Counted from the stretch's first letter, positions 29,266 to 39,159 are shown. The stretch is 64,000 nucleotides of DNA from Hafnia alvei (GCF_964063325.1 NZ_OZ061315.1:310001-374000); one strand, 5' to 3'. The notes: generated by a model from the sequence alone, not told the origin. Made by a program: numbers and translations.

Positions 29266-32200
29266 GTGAGCACAATCGTTGAAAGATTACGTCATCAGCT
29301 TTCCCAAAGGATTTTGGTACTGGATGGCGGTATGGGAACCATGATTCAGGGCTATCGGTTAACCGAAGAGGATTTCCGGGGCGAACGCTTTGCCGATTGG
29401 CAAAGTGACCTAAAAGGCAATAACGACCTATTGGTTCTCACTCAGCCGGACATTATCAGCGCGATACACTATGAGTATCTCGAAGCTGGCGCTGATATTT
29501 TGGAAACCAACACTTTCAACTCCACGCGCATTGCGATGGCGGATTACCACATGGAATCCCTGTCGGCGGAAATAAACTATGAAGCTGCGCGTCTGGCGCG
29601 GGCATGTGCCGATGAGTGGACCGCACGTACACCAGACAAGCCGCGCTATGTTGCTGGAGTACTTGGCCCGACCAACCGCACCGCCTCCATTTCTCCTGAT
29701 GTTAACGATCCCGCATTTCGTAATATTTCGTTTGATCAGTTAGTTGAAGCCTATCGTGAATCAACACATGCGTTGGTGGAAGGCGGAGTCGATCTGATCA
29801 TGATCGAAACCATCTTTGATACGCTGAATGCGAAAGCCGCGATCTATGCGGTGGAAACCGAGTTTGAGGCCATGGGGATCGCGCTGCCGGTGATGATCTC
29901 CGGCACCATTACCGATGCTTCAGGGCGTACTCTGTCAGGTCAAACTACCGAAGCGTTTTATAACTCGTTGCGCCACGTTAAACCGCTGACTTTCGGCCTC
30001 AACTGCGCTTTAGGTCCAGATGAGCTTCGCCAATATGTGGCCGAGCTTTCGCGTATCGCAGAATGTTACGTTACCGCGCATCCAAATGCGGGTTTGCCTA
30101 ACGCCTTTGGTGAATACGATCTTGGCCCGCAAGAGATGGCTGAGCACATTTCAGAATGGGCGCAGGCCGGATTCTTAAACATTGTCGGTGGTTGCTGTGG
30201 TACCACACCGGCGCACATTGCGGCGATCAGTCAGGCCGTCGAAGGCGTAAAACCACGCGTGTTGCCCGATATTCCGGTTGCCTGCCGTTTAGCTGGGTTA
30301 GAACCGCTGACCATTGATGCCAATACGCTGTTTGTTAACGTGGGTGAGCGTACTAACGTTACCGGATCGGCAAAATTTAAGAGACTGATTAAAGAAGATA
30401 AATACGCTGAGGCGCTGGAAGTTGCGCTACAGCAGGTTGAAAGCGGCGCACAGATCATCGACATCAATATGGATGAAGGGATGCTCGATGCAGAAGCGGC
30501 AATGGTGCGTTTCCTTAGCCTGATCGCCGGTGAACCAGATATTGCTCGTGTGCCGATTATGATCGATTCCTCTAAATGGGAGGTGATCGAGAAAGGTCTT
30601 AAATGCATTCAGGGCAAAGGCATTGTTAACTCGATCTCAATGAAAGAGGGCGAGGAAAAATTTATCGAACATGCCCGCAAAGTTCGCCGCTACGGCGCGG
30701 CGATGGTGGTAATGGCGTTTGATGAAGTCGGACAGGCGGATACGCGCGAGCGTAAGATTGAAATTTGCCGCCGTGCTTATAAATTGCTGACCGAAACCGT
30801 CGGTTTCCCGCCAGAAGATATTATTTTTGACCCCAATATTTTCGCGGTTGCTACCGGGATTGAAGAGCACAACAACTATGCCGTGGACTTTATCGAAGCC
30901 TGCGCAGATATCAAAGCGGAACTGCCGCACGCGCTGATTTCTGGCGGTGTCTCCAACGTTTCATTCTCTTTCCGTGGTAACGATCCGGTTCGTGAGGCAA
31001 TTCACGCCGTGTTCTTGTATTACGCGATCCGCAACGGCATGGACATGGGGATCGTGAATGCTGGGCAGTTGGCGATCTACGACGATCTTCCAGCGGATCT
31101 GCGCGATGCGGTTGAAGATGTGATCCTAAACCGCCGTGAAGATGGCACTGAGCGTTTGCTGGATCTGGCTGAAAAATATCGTGGTAGCAAAAGCGACGAC
31201 GATAGCACCAAACCGCAGGCCGAATGGCGCGGCTGGCCAGTGAAAAAGCGTTTGGAATATTCTCTGGTTAAAGGTATTACCGAATTTATTGAATTGGATA
31301 CCGAAGAAGCTCGTCTTGAGGCCGACCGTCCCATTCAGGTGATTGAAGGTCCGCTGATGGACGGGATGAATGTGGTCGGCGATCTGTTTGGTGACGGAAA
31401 AATGTTCTTGCCGCAGGTGGTTAAATCCGCCCGCGTCATGAAGCAGGCCGTGGCCTATCTCGAACCGTTCATTGAAGCGAGCAAAGAGAAAGGCACATCG
31501 GCCGGAAAAGTGCTGTTGGCGACCGTCAAAGGCGACGTGCATGACATTGGTAAGAATATCGTTGGCGTCGTTTTGCAGTGTAACAACTACGAGATTATCG
31601 ATCTTGGCGTGATGGTACCTTGCGATAAAATTCTAAAAACGGCTCGTGAGCAAAACGTTGATATCATCGGGCTATCTGGTCTTATTACCCCTTCGCTGGA
31701 TGAAATGGTGTACGTAGCCAAAGAGATGGAGCGCCAAGGTTTCGATCTGCCGTTGCTGATTGGCGGTGCAACCACATCGAAGGCGCATACGGCGGTCAAA
31801 ATAGAGCAGAACTATAGTGGCCCAACGACCTATGTTTCGAACGCGTCACGTACCGTTGGCGTAGTTGCGGCGCTGCTATCGCCAACGCAAAAGCCTGATT
31901 TTATTGCTCGAACCCGTAAAGAGTATGAAACCGTGCGTATTCAGCATGCACGCAAGAAACCGCGCACGCCTCCGGTGACGCTGGAAGCCGCGCGCGAGAA
32001 CGCGATGTCACTGGACTGGGCCGATTATACGCCGCCTGTTCCACATCGTTTGGGTGTACATCAGGTGACGGCCAGCATTGATGTGCTGCGCAATTATATT
32101 GATTGGACGCCGTTCTTTATGACGTGGTCGCTGGCAGGAAAATACCCGCGCATCTTGGAAGATGAGGTGGTGGGTGAAGAAGCCAAACGTGTATTTGCCG

Positions 32201-32949
32201 ATGCTAATGCCATGCTCGATGATTTGGCTCGCAGCGGTAAGCTGAATCCGCGTGGGGTTTATGGCCTATTCCCGGCTAATCGCGTGGGTGATGATGTTGA
32301 AATCTATAGCAATGAGTTCCGCAACGAGCTGTTGGTTACGGGGCATCATCTGCGTCAGCAAACGGAAAAAACGGATTTCGCCAACTATTGTTTGGCTGAC
32401 TTCGTGGCGCCTAAATCTAGCGGCAAAGCAGATTACATCGGGGCGTTCGCGGTAACCGGTGGGCTCGAAGAAGATACGTTAGCCGATGCGTATGAAGCGC
32501 AGCACGATGATTACAACAAAATCATGGTGAAAGCACTTTCGGATCGTTTGGCGGAGGCTTTTGCTGAATATCTGCATGAAAAAGTGCGTAAGGTGCATTG
32601 GGGCTATGCTGCTAATGAAAATCTCAGTAACGAAGAGTTGATCCGTGAAAATTATCAAGGGATCCGCCCTGCGCCTGGTTATCCTGCCTGCCCTGAACAT
32701 ACTGAAAAAGCGGCGATCTGGACGCTACTCGATGCAGAGAATAGCGTTGGCATGAAGCTAACTGAGTCCTATGCGATGTGGCCGGGGGCATCGGTTTCTG
32801 GCTGGTATTTTAGTCATCCAGAGAGCAAATATTTTGCCGTTGCACAGATCCAACGCGATCAGGTTGAAGACTATGCTCAACGTAAGGGAATGCCGGTTAG
32901 CGAGGTTGAACGATGGCTGGCGCCTAATCTTGGGTATGATGCGGATTAA
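29266..32949 (+). CDS. metH: Cobalamin-dependent methionine synthase MetH
   Basis: A 1,227-aa enzyme, the same length as E. coli MetH. It transfers a methyl group from methyltetrahydrofolate via cob(I)alamin to homocysteine. The four modules occur in order: the homocysteine/zinc domain (about 1-340, zinc cysteines in GLNCALG and GGCCG), the pterin domain (about 355-640), the cobalamin cap and binding domains with the lower-ligand motif DVHDIGKN near 757, and the C-terminal AdoMet activation domain (about 900-1227, ending LAPNLGYDAD). The start is GTG with AGGAG five bases upstream. The organism must make or import cobalamin for it to work. Confidence 0.98.
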   Translation: MSTIVERLRHQLSQRILVLDGGMGTMIQGYRLTEEDFRGERFADWQSDLKGNNDLLVLTQPDIISAIHYEYLEAGADILETNTFNSTRIAMADYHMESLSAEINYEAARLARACADEWTARTPDKPRYVAGVLGPTNRTASISPDVNDPAFRNISFDQLVEAYRESTHALVEGGVDLIMIETIFDTLNAKAAIYAVETEFEAMGIALPVMISGTITDASGRTLSGQTTEAFYNSLRHVKPLTFGLNCALGPDELRQYVAELSRIAECYVTAHPNAGLPNAFGEYDLGPQEMAEHISEWAQAGFLNIVGGCCGTTPAHIAAISQAVEGVKPRVLPDIPVACRLAGLEPLTIDANTLFVNVGERTNVTGSAKFKRLIKEDKYAEALEVALQQVESGAQIIDINMDEGMLDAEAAMVRFLSLIAGEPDIARVPIMIDSSKWEVIEKGLKCIQGKGIVNSISMKEGEEKFIEHARKVRRYGAAMVVMAFDEVGQADTRERKIEICRRAYKLLTETVGFPPEDIIFDPNIFAVATGIEEHNNYAVDFIEACADIKAELPHALISGGVSNVSFSFRGNDPVREAIHAVFLYYAIRNGMDMGIVNAGQLAIYDDLPADLRDAVEDVILNRREDGTERLLDLAEKYRGSKSDDDSTKPQAEWRGWPVKKRLEYSLVKGITEFIELDTEEARLEADRPIQVIEGPLMDGMNVVGDLFGDGKMFLPQVVKSARVMKQAVAYLEPFIEASKEKGTSAGKVLLATVKGDVHDIGKNIVGVVLQCNNYEIIDLGVMVPCDKILKTAREQNVDIIGLSGLITPSLDEMVYVAKEMERQGFDLPLLIGGATTSKAHTAVKIEQNYSGPTTYVSNASRTVGVVAALLSPTQKPDFIARTRKEYETVRIQHARKKPRTPPVTLEAARENAMSLDWADYTPPVPHRLGVHQVTASIDVLRNYIDWTPFFMTWSLAGKYPRILEDEVVGEEAKRVFADANAMLDDLARSGKLNPRGVYGLFPANRVGDDVEIYSNEFRNELLVTGHHLRQQTEKTDFANYCLADFVAPKSSGKADYIGAFAVTGGLEEDTLADAYEAQHDDYNKIMVKALSDRLAEAFAEYLHEKVRKVHWGYAANENLSNEELIRENYQGIRPAPGYPACPEHTEKAAIWTLLDAENSVGMKLTESYAMWPGASVSGWYFSHPESKYFAVAQIQRDQVEDYAQRKGMPVSEVERWLAPNLGYDAD

Positions 32950-32950
32950 T

Positions 32951-32971
32951 AGCGAGGCATCTTCGCTTTTG
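32951..32971 (+). terminator. Terminator of metH
   Basis: A short hairpin agcgagg/cttcgct with one G-T pair and a three-base loop, followed by ttttgtg. It begins one base after the metH stop. It is moderately strong. Confidence 0.6.
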
Positions 32972-33463
32972 TGAGACTCTGGGGTGGTTTCGGTAGCCCA
33001 TATACCCCGAGTTTGCATGTGACTTTTGCCTAAGGCTCCCGACGAAAGGTTGCTAGCGCGCAACCTCTCGACTCTCGCGCTTTTGTCCAAGATGCCATCT
33101 CCGCTCCGGTTTGGTATCGGCCATTCATGGCCGCCCCAAACTCCACGCCAACATCGTGTTGGCGTGGCTCTTTCTTCCAAAACTTGAACTTAAAACAGTT
33201 GGTAAGGCTTTGGCCTTAGATTTTCAGTGCGTGAAATGCATGATAGAACCGCCATCAAGGATGATGGCGGTAGGTTGAGGGCACACAGGGATGTGTGCTC
33301 CGAGACCGGTCGGCCAAGCGACTCTGTAAAAAAGAGCGCGGGTTAAGGGTATGCGCTCAGGCATACCCTTATCGGACGCCTACGCGATCAGTTTCATGTG
33401 AAACCGTTACTGACAGGCGGTCGAAACCTTACACCGTTTCGACATAAACTCAGCTTTTAGCCT
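32972..33463. repeat. metH-lysC spacer packed with inverted repeats
   Basis: This stretch of about 490 bp has no credible gene but contains at least eight perfect inverted repeats. They are 33047-33066 (aggttgc arms), 33109-33141 (gtttgg arms around a ggccat/atggcc stem), 33143-33167 (11-bp arms ccacgccaaca), 33248-33271 (10-bp arms accgccatca), 33281-33298 (gcacaca arms), 33345-33370 (10-bp arms aagggtatgc), 33391-33404 (gtttca arms) and 33420-33443 (gtcgaaac arms). The 33345-33370 hairpin has a T-run 12 nt further on for minus-strand transcripts and may end lysC. The rest is unexplained: it could be a mosaic of dispersed repeats or a structured RNA. Confidence 0.7.
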
Positions 33464-34813
33464 CTACTCGAAAAGGTTGCTGTGGAGTGCGCGCACGACA
33501 TGCTCGGCATTTTCACCGGGAACGAGGAAGCAAAGGTTATGGCTGCTAGCACCGTAGCAAATCATGCGAATATTGAACGGCTCCATGACACCAAACACCT
33601 CTTTGCCAACGCCGCAGGCTGAGGAGAGTTTGTTACCAATCAATGCCACCAGCGCCAGATTCTCTTCCACTTCTACGCGGCATAGAGAAGACAGCTCGGT
33701 TAACAGTGATGTGGTTAATAAGCTTGCTCCGCTGGTGCAAGAACCGGTGGTATCCAGCGTTAGGGCGATGCTGACTTCAGATGTAGTGATTAAATCCACG
33801 GAAATATTGTGACGTGCCAGAATGCCGAACACTTCAGCCAAGAAACCTCGGGCGTGGAGCATGTTTAGGCTGTGCAACGTCATCAATGTTTGTTTGCGGC
33901 GCAATGCAAGGGCGCGGAACAGCGGTGGCTGTTCTGTTTTATTGCACACTAATGTTCCGCCAGCGGCAGGATCTTTACTGGAGCCGACGAACACCGGGAT
34001 ATCGCTACGTACTGCGGGCAATAAGGTTGCTGGATGTAAAACCTTCGCGCCGAAAGTTGCCATCTCAGCAGCTTCAGAAAAACCGATTTCGCTGATACGG
34101 CGAGCGGCGGGCACGATGCGTGGATCGGTAGTGTAGATGCCGGGAACATCCGTCCAGATATCAACGCGTGCGGCATTCAGCGCTTCACCAAGCAGCGCTG
34201 CGGTATAGTCACTGCCACCGCGGCCAAGCGTAGTGGTGCGGCCTTTGGCTTCGCTACCAATGAAACCTTGGGTAATGACGATCGCTTCCCGTATGCGTGG
34301 CACCAACTGCTGTTGTGCTAATTCGTACAGCGCGTGGGTGTCTGGTTCTGCGCGGCCAAAACGATCGTTTGTACGCATGATTTTTCGCACGTCGAACCAT
34401 TCGGCGTTTACATCACGTTGGCGAAGCAGCTCGACGAACAGCAGGGTGGACATGAGTTCACCATGACTAACTAATTCGTCGGTCAAGGCTGGCGAGGTGG
34501 CCAGCGCAGCGGCTTCTGACAGCATGGTGATATTCTCTAGCATGCGGTCAATCTCATCGCGCAGCACGTTTGGCTGATGCAACGTATCGAGGATGTTGTA
34601 CTGAATGCGGCGAATTTCGTCGATGACGCCATGACGCTTCTCCTGATCGCAGCCGTCAGCCAGTTCTACCAGTAAATTGGTGACGCCCGCAGAGGCAGAT
34701 AACACCACCACGCGCACATTCGAATTAGAAAGAACAATATTGGCACTGTTTTGCATCGCGTCAGCGTTAGCCACGCTGGTGCCGCCAAATTTTGCGACGA
34801 TGGTATTATTCAT
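33464..34813 (-). CDS. lysC: Lysine-sensitive aspartokinase III
   Basis: A 449-aa aspartate kinase (E. coli LysC also 449 aa) that phosphorylates aspartate at the head of lysine, threonine and methionine synthesis. The kinase domain begins with VAKFGGTSVAN (residues 4-14), with TTLGRGGSDYTAALL near 196 for nucleotide binding. Two C-terminal ACT domains (about 310-449) bind lysine for feedback inhibition. The gene is single, preceded by a lysine riboswitch leader, so both synthesis and activity respond to lysine. GAGG lies seven bases before the ATG and can pair with an upstream CCTTGTG element in the leader. Confidence 0.98.
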   Translation of the reverse strand: MNNTIVAKFGGTSVANADAMQNSANIVLSNSNVRVVVLSASAGVTNLLVELADGCDQEKRHGVIDEIRRIQYNILDTLHQPNVLRDEIDRMLENITMLSEAAALATSPALTDELVSHGELMSTLLFVELLRQRDVNAEWFDVRKIMRTNDRFGRAEPDTHALYELAQQQLVPRIREAIVITQGFIGSEAKGRTTTLGRGGSDYTAALLGEALNAARVDIWTDVPGIYTTDPRIVPAARRISEIGFSEAAEMATFGAKVLHPATLLPAVRSDIPVFVGSSKDPAAGGTLVCNKTEQPPLFRALALRRKQTLMTLHSLNMLHARGFLAEVFGILARHNISVDLITTSEVSIALTLDTTGSCTSGASLLTTSLLTELSSLCRVEVEENLALVALIGNKLSSACGVGKEVFGVMEPFNIRMICYGASSHNLCFLVPGENAEHVVRALHSNLFE

Positions 34814-34964
34814 GTAAGCCTCGTGTCAGGGAAGCCCGCGTTAATTCACTTAATCGGGCTAGAAATTCCATTACCTTGGCACAAGGAGAGAGCGGTATAC
34901 GGGAGCAGACGTAGGGATTAAAGCTACGATACACCCAGAAGCGCCTCACCTTGCCGATCCCCCG

Positions 34965-35126
34965 GAATACAGAGAATCGAGGTGACAGCCCAAGGGATTC
35001 AGCCCTTGTAGCCGACGTAGCAGTTTCTCCGGTGGGCTGCTGCGCCTCGGCGTCACACCCCCTCGCGTATCGTCAATGGAAACCGGCTCCTCTGATACGC
35101 TACCTGAGCAACGCGCCTCTTCTGGC
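34965..35126 (-). promoter_or_regulatory. Lysine riboswitch (L-box) aptamer
   Basis: On the minus strand the leader carries the L-box core: agaggcgcgttgc at its 5' end, gaggagcc, gagggggtgtgacgccgagg and a closing gggctgtcacctcg. These elements are nearly identical to those of the E. coli lysC leader. A hairpin with arms cttgtaca/tgtacaag (35126-35146) precedes the aptamer, as an unrelated stem does in E. coli. Downstream, ccttgtg (around 34877-34884) can pair with the cacgagg that holds the ribosome binding site, so control is probably at translation. A TTGACA at about 35189-35194 is a likely -35 box; its -10 partner is poor. Confidence 0.92.
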
Positions 35127-35344
35127 TTGTACACGTGATGTACAAGTAGGTTTTTAGAAATAGCGACTTATTGAAGTTATGTCAATGTCATTAACATGAG
35201 CGATTTTCAATTTGAACGGGAATAAGTTACAACGGCGAATGTTAAGTTATATCTTCTTGAATAATATAATTTAATAGCGAATGACTCTGTTATTAGCTGT
35301 GCGCATGGCCTACCGGTAAGCTGATAAGCCATGCTAATAAAATG
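35127..35344. other. lysC promoter region
   Basis: About 220 bp between the riboswitch and the end of the antiporter gene. It holds the 5' leader hairpin and the presumed lysC promoter (TTGACA on the minus strand). No gene is visible. Confidence 0.5.
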
Positions 35345-37147
35345 TTAGTTTGACATGCTGACCGAATCGTCCTGAACTAATGCAACTAGCGTACATGGCA
35401 TCGCCGGAACGCTATTTTCATTTACCGGCTGTAAGGCGCCATTTTCTTTTTGAGCGAACAAGGGGATCACTCCCTGATGTTTTTCCAGATATTCCACCCA
35501 GCCAAAGTTTTCATTAAGTTTGGTCGCCTTGATCACTGCGCCTTTGCTTAGCAAGGTACTCAAACGTGAATAGGTCGCTTCGCGATTAAACAAAATCTCA
35601 TGACGACGGAAACGGCTGCTTTCACCGTTGCTGCGGCCTTTGAGCTGTGCGCTGGAACGAATGGAAAACACTTTGCGCTCACCAAAAATATGCCCGAAGT
35701 GATAAACCGCGAGCGCGTTTTGATGCCGGTTTGGTGATAGGGCAAGTACCTGAGCCGTATCGCTGAGGTCGAGGTAGTTTTCTGCGTGTTCAGAGTAAGC
35801 GTGGCCGTAATAGGCGGGGATACCATCCATGCGGGCCTGACGATAATATTCCCAACTGCTGTCTGTCACCATCACGGGAATTTTCAGCTTAATCAACGCC
35901 TGCGCGACCGCGCGCGCAACGCTGTTGGCCCCGATAATCAGTACGCCTCGAGGTTTTTGTTGTTGCACGCCTAACCAGCGCGCCAGACGTGAGCTGGTTA
36001 AGCTTTGCAAAACTACCGTGCCAATAATGACCGCAAAAACCACCGTGACGAGTTTATCTGCTTCAGGATAATTCATTCGTTGTAGCGTTAGCGCGAACAG
36101 AGAGCTAACGGCGGCGGCGACAATTCCGCGTGGAGCAATCCAAGACAGCAGCGCTTTTTCCCGCCACTTCAACGATGAACCCGCAGTTGACACGGCTATA
36201 CACAGCGGGCGAGCAATAAACTGCACAATCAGCAACACGATGACCAGCGGCCAGCCCATATTCCAAAGCGCATCGACATCCAGTCGCGCCGCCAAAATGA
36301 TAAACAGTGCTGAAATCAAAATGGCCGAAAGCTCTTCTTTAAACGCCAGAATGTCGCTGATATCAACGTCGCGCATGTTGGCAAGCCAAATACCCATGAC
36401 GGTAACAGCCAATAAGCCGGACTCTTCTGCGACCGCGTTCGAGAACCCAAAAGCGCTGAGCATAACCGCCAATACCGCTAAATTTTGCAGATAGCGCGGG
36501 ATCCACACCTTGCGCAACGCCACGCCGAGCACATAGCCAAATAGGGCGCCAATCAGCAGGCCAAGTACCACGGTTTTGCCAAAGGTGACAAACAGGTGGG
36601 TCCATGCCTCGGAGTTTTGGCGCAGAACGATAAACTCAAATACCAGTACGGTGAAAATCGCACCGACAGGATCAATGACAATCCCTTCCCACCTCAGTAC
36701 GCGGTTTATACTTGCTTTGGGGCGAACCACGCGCATTAGCGGCGCAATGACGGTCGGGCCTGTCACAACCGTCACCGCCCCCACTAGCGCAGAGAGCTCA
36801 GCAGAAAAACCGAGCAGCCACCAACATGAAACGGAAATGATGGCGAAGGTTACGAGCATTCCGATGCTGACCAAATTGCGAACAACGCCGCCCAATCCGC
36901 GAATCTCCTCAAAGCGTAGAGTCAGCGAACCTTCAAATAAAATAATGGCGACCGAGAGAGAGACGAGTGGAAAAAGCAGCTCGCCAAAGAGGGCGTCAGG
37001 GTTAACTACATGTGAGAGGGGGCCAAGCGTGATGCCCATGATAAGCAAGGGTAAAATCGCAGGAATTCGTAACCTCCAGGCTAACCACTGGGCCACGAGT
37101 GAGCTAATGCCGATAATCACCAGCATTAAGGGGGTTGATAGTTCCAT
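35345..37147 (-). CDS. CPA1-type sodium:proton antiporter with C-terminal nucleotide-binding-like domain
   Basis: A 600-aa membrane protein. The first 390 residues form about 12 transmembrane helices of the Na+/H+ exchanger fold (Pfam Na_H_Exchanger), with FEGSLTLRFEE near 71, VVTGPTVIAPL near 126 and WEGIVIDPVGAIFTVL near 154. The acidic DP pair is typical of CPA1 exchangers. After the membrane part, GVLIIGANSVARAVAQALIKL (about 397-417) resembles a Rossmann/TrkA-N domain, suggesting nucleotide gating. I chose ATG at 37147, with AAGG eight bases upstream, over 37207. The substrate cation is unknown. The gene lies between lysC and pgi, where E. coli has none, so it is an insertion relative to E. 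coli. Confidence 0.85.
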   Translation of the reverse strand: MELSTPLMLVIIGISSLVAQWLAWRLRIPAILPLLIMGITLGPLSHVVNPDALFGELLFPLVSLSVAIILFEGSLTLRFEEIRGLGGVVRNLVSIGMLVTFAIISVSCWWLLGFSAELSALVGAVTVVTGPTVIAPLMRVVRPKASINRVLRWEGIVIDPVGAIFTVLVFEFIVLRQNSEAWTHLFVTFGKTVVLGLLIGALFGYVLGVALRKVWIPRYLQNLAVLAVMLSAFGFSNAVAEESGLLAVTVMGIWLANMRDVDISDILAFKEELSAILISALFIILAARLDVDALWNMGWPLVIVLLIVQFIARPLCIAVSTAGSSLKWREKALLSWIAPRGIVAAAVSSLFALTLQRMNYPEADKLVTVVFAVIIGTVVLQSLTSSRLARWLGVQQQKPRGVLIIGANSVARAVAQALIKLKIPVMVTDSSWEYYRQARMDGIPAYYGHAYSEHAENYLDLSDTAQVLALSPNRHQNALAVYHFGHIFGERKVFSIRSSAQLKGRSNGESSRFRRHEILFNREATYSRLSTLLSKGAVIKATKLNENFGWVEYLEKHQGVIPLFAQKENGALQPVNENSVPAMPCTLVALVQDDSVSMSN

Positions 37148-37480
37148 AATATAAACCTTAGAAACGGTTAACAAAAACAGTTGGTTATCATGACAGTTTA
37201 GCAACAATATGGCGGAGCGCAGCTGTTTGGCTGAAAGGAGTCAGTATCAGGTGGCAAAAGGGGTTAACAGTTTTCAACTATCGCAACAAAAGTGATCGCA
37301 ACCCGGGGGGAAAAGGATACAATTTGGTAAATCGTTGGGAAAAGATGGCTCAGTACCCGCTCGTCGTCATTCCAGTTTTCGTGGAACCGCCGAGTTTGGT
37401 CACTTGCTGGCCTCGATGTTCAGAAGAACACATGTCTGAAGAACAAACTTTCTTTTATTCTCAAGCATAAAGGCGTCGCT
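37148..37480. other. Antiporter/pgi divergent intergenic region
   Basis: This 333-bp stretch has no gene. It holds the divergent promoters of the antiporter and pgi. A short direct repeat, gaagaacacatgtct followed by gaagaac, lies about 37425-37445. I see no clear operator or riboswitch. Confidence 0.5.
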
Positions 37481-39130
37481 ATGAAAAATATCAATCCTAG
37501 TCAAACCGCTGCCTGGCATGCGCTGCAGCAGCATTTCGAGCAAATGAAATCTGTGCAGATGCGCGATCTGTTCGCTCAAGATGCCGACCGCTTCTCTAAG
37601 TTCTCTGCTACCTTTGATGACCAGATGCTGGTCGATTTCTCTAAAAACCGCATCACCACAGAGACCCTCGAAAAGCTGCAGGCATTAGCCAAAGAAACGG
37701 ATTTGCAGGGGGCAATTGCCTCCATGTTTGCTGGCGAAAAGATTAACCGTACCGAAGACCGTGCTGTTCTGCATATTGCTTTGCGTAACCGCAGCAACAC
37801 TCCAATTATCGTGGATGGCAAAGATGTGATGCCTGAAGTGAATGCGGTGCTGGCTAAGATGAAACAGTTCTGCGAACGCGTTATCGGCGGCGAGTGGAAA
37901 GGCTATACCGGTAAAACCATTACTGACGTGGTGAACATTGGTATCGGTGGTTCAGACTTAGGCCCATACATGGTGACCGAAGCGCTGAAACCATACAAAA
38001 ATCACTTGAGCATGCATTTTGTTTCTAACGTCGATGGTACTCATATAGCCGAAGCGTTGAAAACCTTAAACCCAGAAACTACGCTTTTCCTCGTTGCTTC
38101 TAAAACCTTCACCACACAAGAAACCATGACTAACGCCCACAGCGCGCGTGATTGGTTCCTGAAATCAGCTGGTAATGAAGCCCACGTTGCGAAGCACTTT
38201 GCCGCGCTTTCTACCAATGGTAAAGCGGTTGGTGAGTTTGGCATTGATACTGCCAATATGTTTGAGTTCTGGGACTGGGTCGGCGGTCGTTACTCGCTGT
38301 GGTCTGCTATCGGCCTGTCTATTGCGTTGAGCATTGGTTTCGATAATTTTGAACAGTTGCTGAGCGGCGCTCATGCGATGGACCAACATTTTGCCAATAC
38401 GCCAATTGAGCAAAATCTGCCAGTACAGCTCGCACTCATTGGCATCTGGTATAACAATTTCTTCGGTGCAGAAACCGAAGCGATTCTGCCATATGACCAA
38501 TATATGCACCGTTTCCCAGCCTATTTCCAGCAAGGAAATATGGAGTCTAACGGCAAATACGTGGATCGTAACGGCAATCCTGTTTCTTACCAGACGGGCC
38601 CAATCATTTGGGGCGAGCCGGGTACGAACGGCCAGCATGCGTTCTATCAGTTAATTCATCAAGGAACTAAACTGGTTCCTTGTGACTTTATCGCTCCTGC
38701 GATTAGCCACAATGCGTTAGGCGATCATCACAGCAAACTGCTGTCTAATTTCTTTGCTCAAACTGAAGCGCTTGCCTTCGGTAAGTCACGTGAAGAAGTG
38801 GAAGAAGAGTTTGCGAAAGCCGGTAAAACTGCGGCAGAAGTGGCGCACATCGTACCGTTCAAAGTGTTTGAAGGTAACCGCCCAACGAACTCCATTCTGC
38901 TGCGTGAAATCACGCCATATAGCTTGGGCTTGTTAATCGCCTTGTACGAACACAAAATCTTCACTCAGGGTGCAATTCTGAATATCTTCACCTTTGACCA
39001 ATGGGGCGTGGAGCTGGGTAAACAACTAGCGAACCGTATCCTGCCTGAGTTGAGCGGTAGCGAAGAGGTAAACAGTCACGATAGTTCAACTAATGCGTTG
39101 ATTAATCGTTTTAAAAACTGGCGTGCATAA
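37481..39130 (+). CDS. pgi: Glucose-6-phosphate isomerase
   Basis: A 549-aa cytoplasmic enzyme interconverting glucose 6-phosphate and fructose 6-phosphate; the length equals E. coli Pgi. The phosphosugar motif GIGGSDLGP lies near residue 150 and the catalytic segment GEPGTNGQHAFYQLIHQG near 376-393, which holds the active-site histidine. FDQWGVELGKQLA near 508 holds the catalytic lysine. It is monocistronic and has a strong terminator. Its place downstream of lysC is shared with E. coli. Confidence 0.98.
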   Translation: MKNINPSQTAAWHALQQHFEQMKSVQMRDLFAQDADRFSKFSATFDDQMLVDFSKNRITTETLEKLQALAKETDLQGAIASMFAGEKINRTEDRAVLHIALRNRSNTPIIVDGKDVMPEVNAVLAKMKQFCERVIGGEWKGYTGKTITDVVNIGIGGSDLGPYMVTEALKPYKNHLSMHFVSNVDGTHIAEALKTLNPETTLFLVASKTFTTQETMTNAHSARDWFLKSAGNEAHVAKHFAALSTNGKAVGEFGIDTANMFEFWDWVGGRYSLWSAIGLSIALSIGFDNFEQLLSGAHAMDQHFANTPIEQNLPVQLALIGIWYNNFFGAETEAILPYDQYMHRFPAYFQQGNMESNGKYVDRNGNPVSYQTGPIIWGEPGTNGQHAFYQLIHQGTKLVPCDFIAPAISHNALGDHHSKLLSNFFAQTEALAFGKSREEVEEEFAKAGKTAAEVAHIVPFKVFEGNRPTNSILLREITPYSLGLLIALYEHKIFTQGAILNIFTFDQWGVELGKQLANRILPELSGSEEVNSHDSSTNALINRFKNWRA

Positions 39131-39159
39131 TTTAGCTAACCCTTTAAATTAATACATAA

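Noticed and set aside
32758..33180. A 140-codon minus-strand frame across the end of metH and the hairpin-rich spacer
   Set aside because: Half of it is the complement of metH and the rest is made of inverted repeats. Low-complexity composition and no ribosome binding site.
36576..37154. A 192-codon plus-strand frame opposite the antiporter gene
   Set aside because: It is the antisense of the transmembrane region. The antiporter shows clear family motifs, whereas this frame gives Thr/Ser-rich low-complexity protein.
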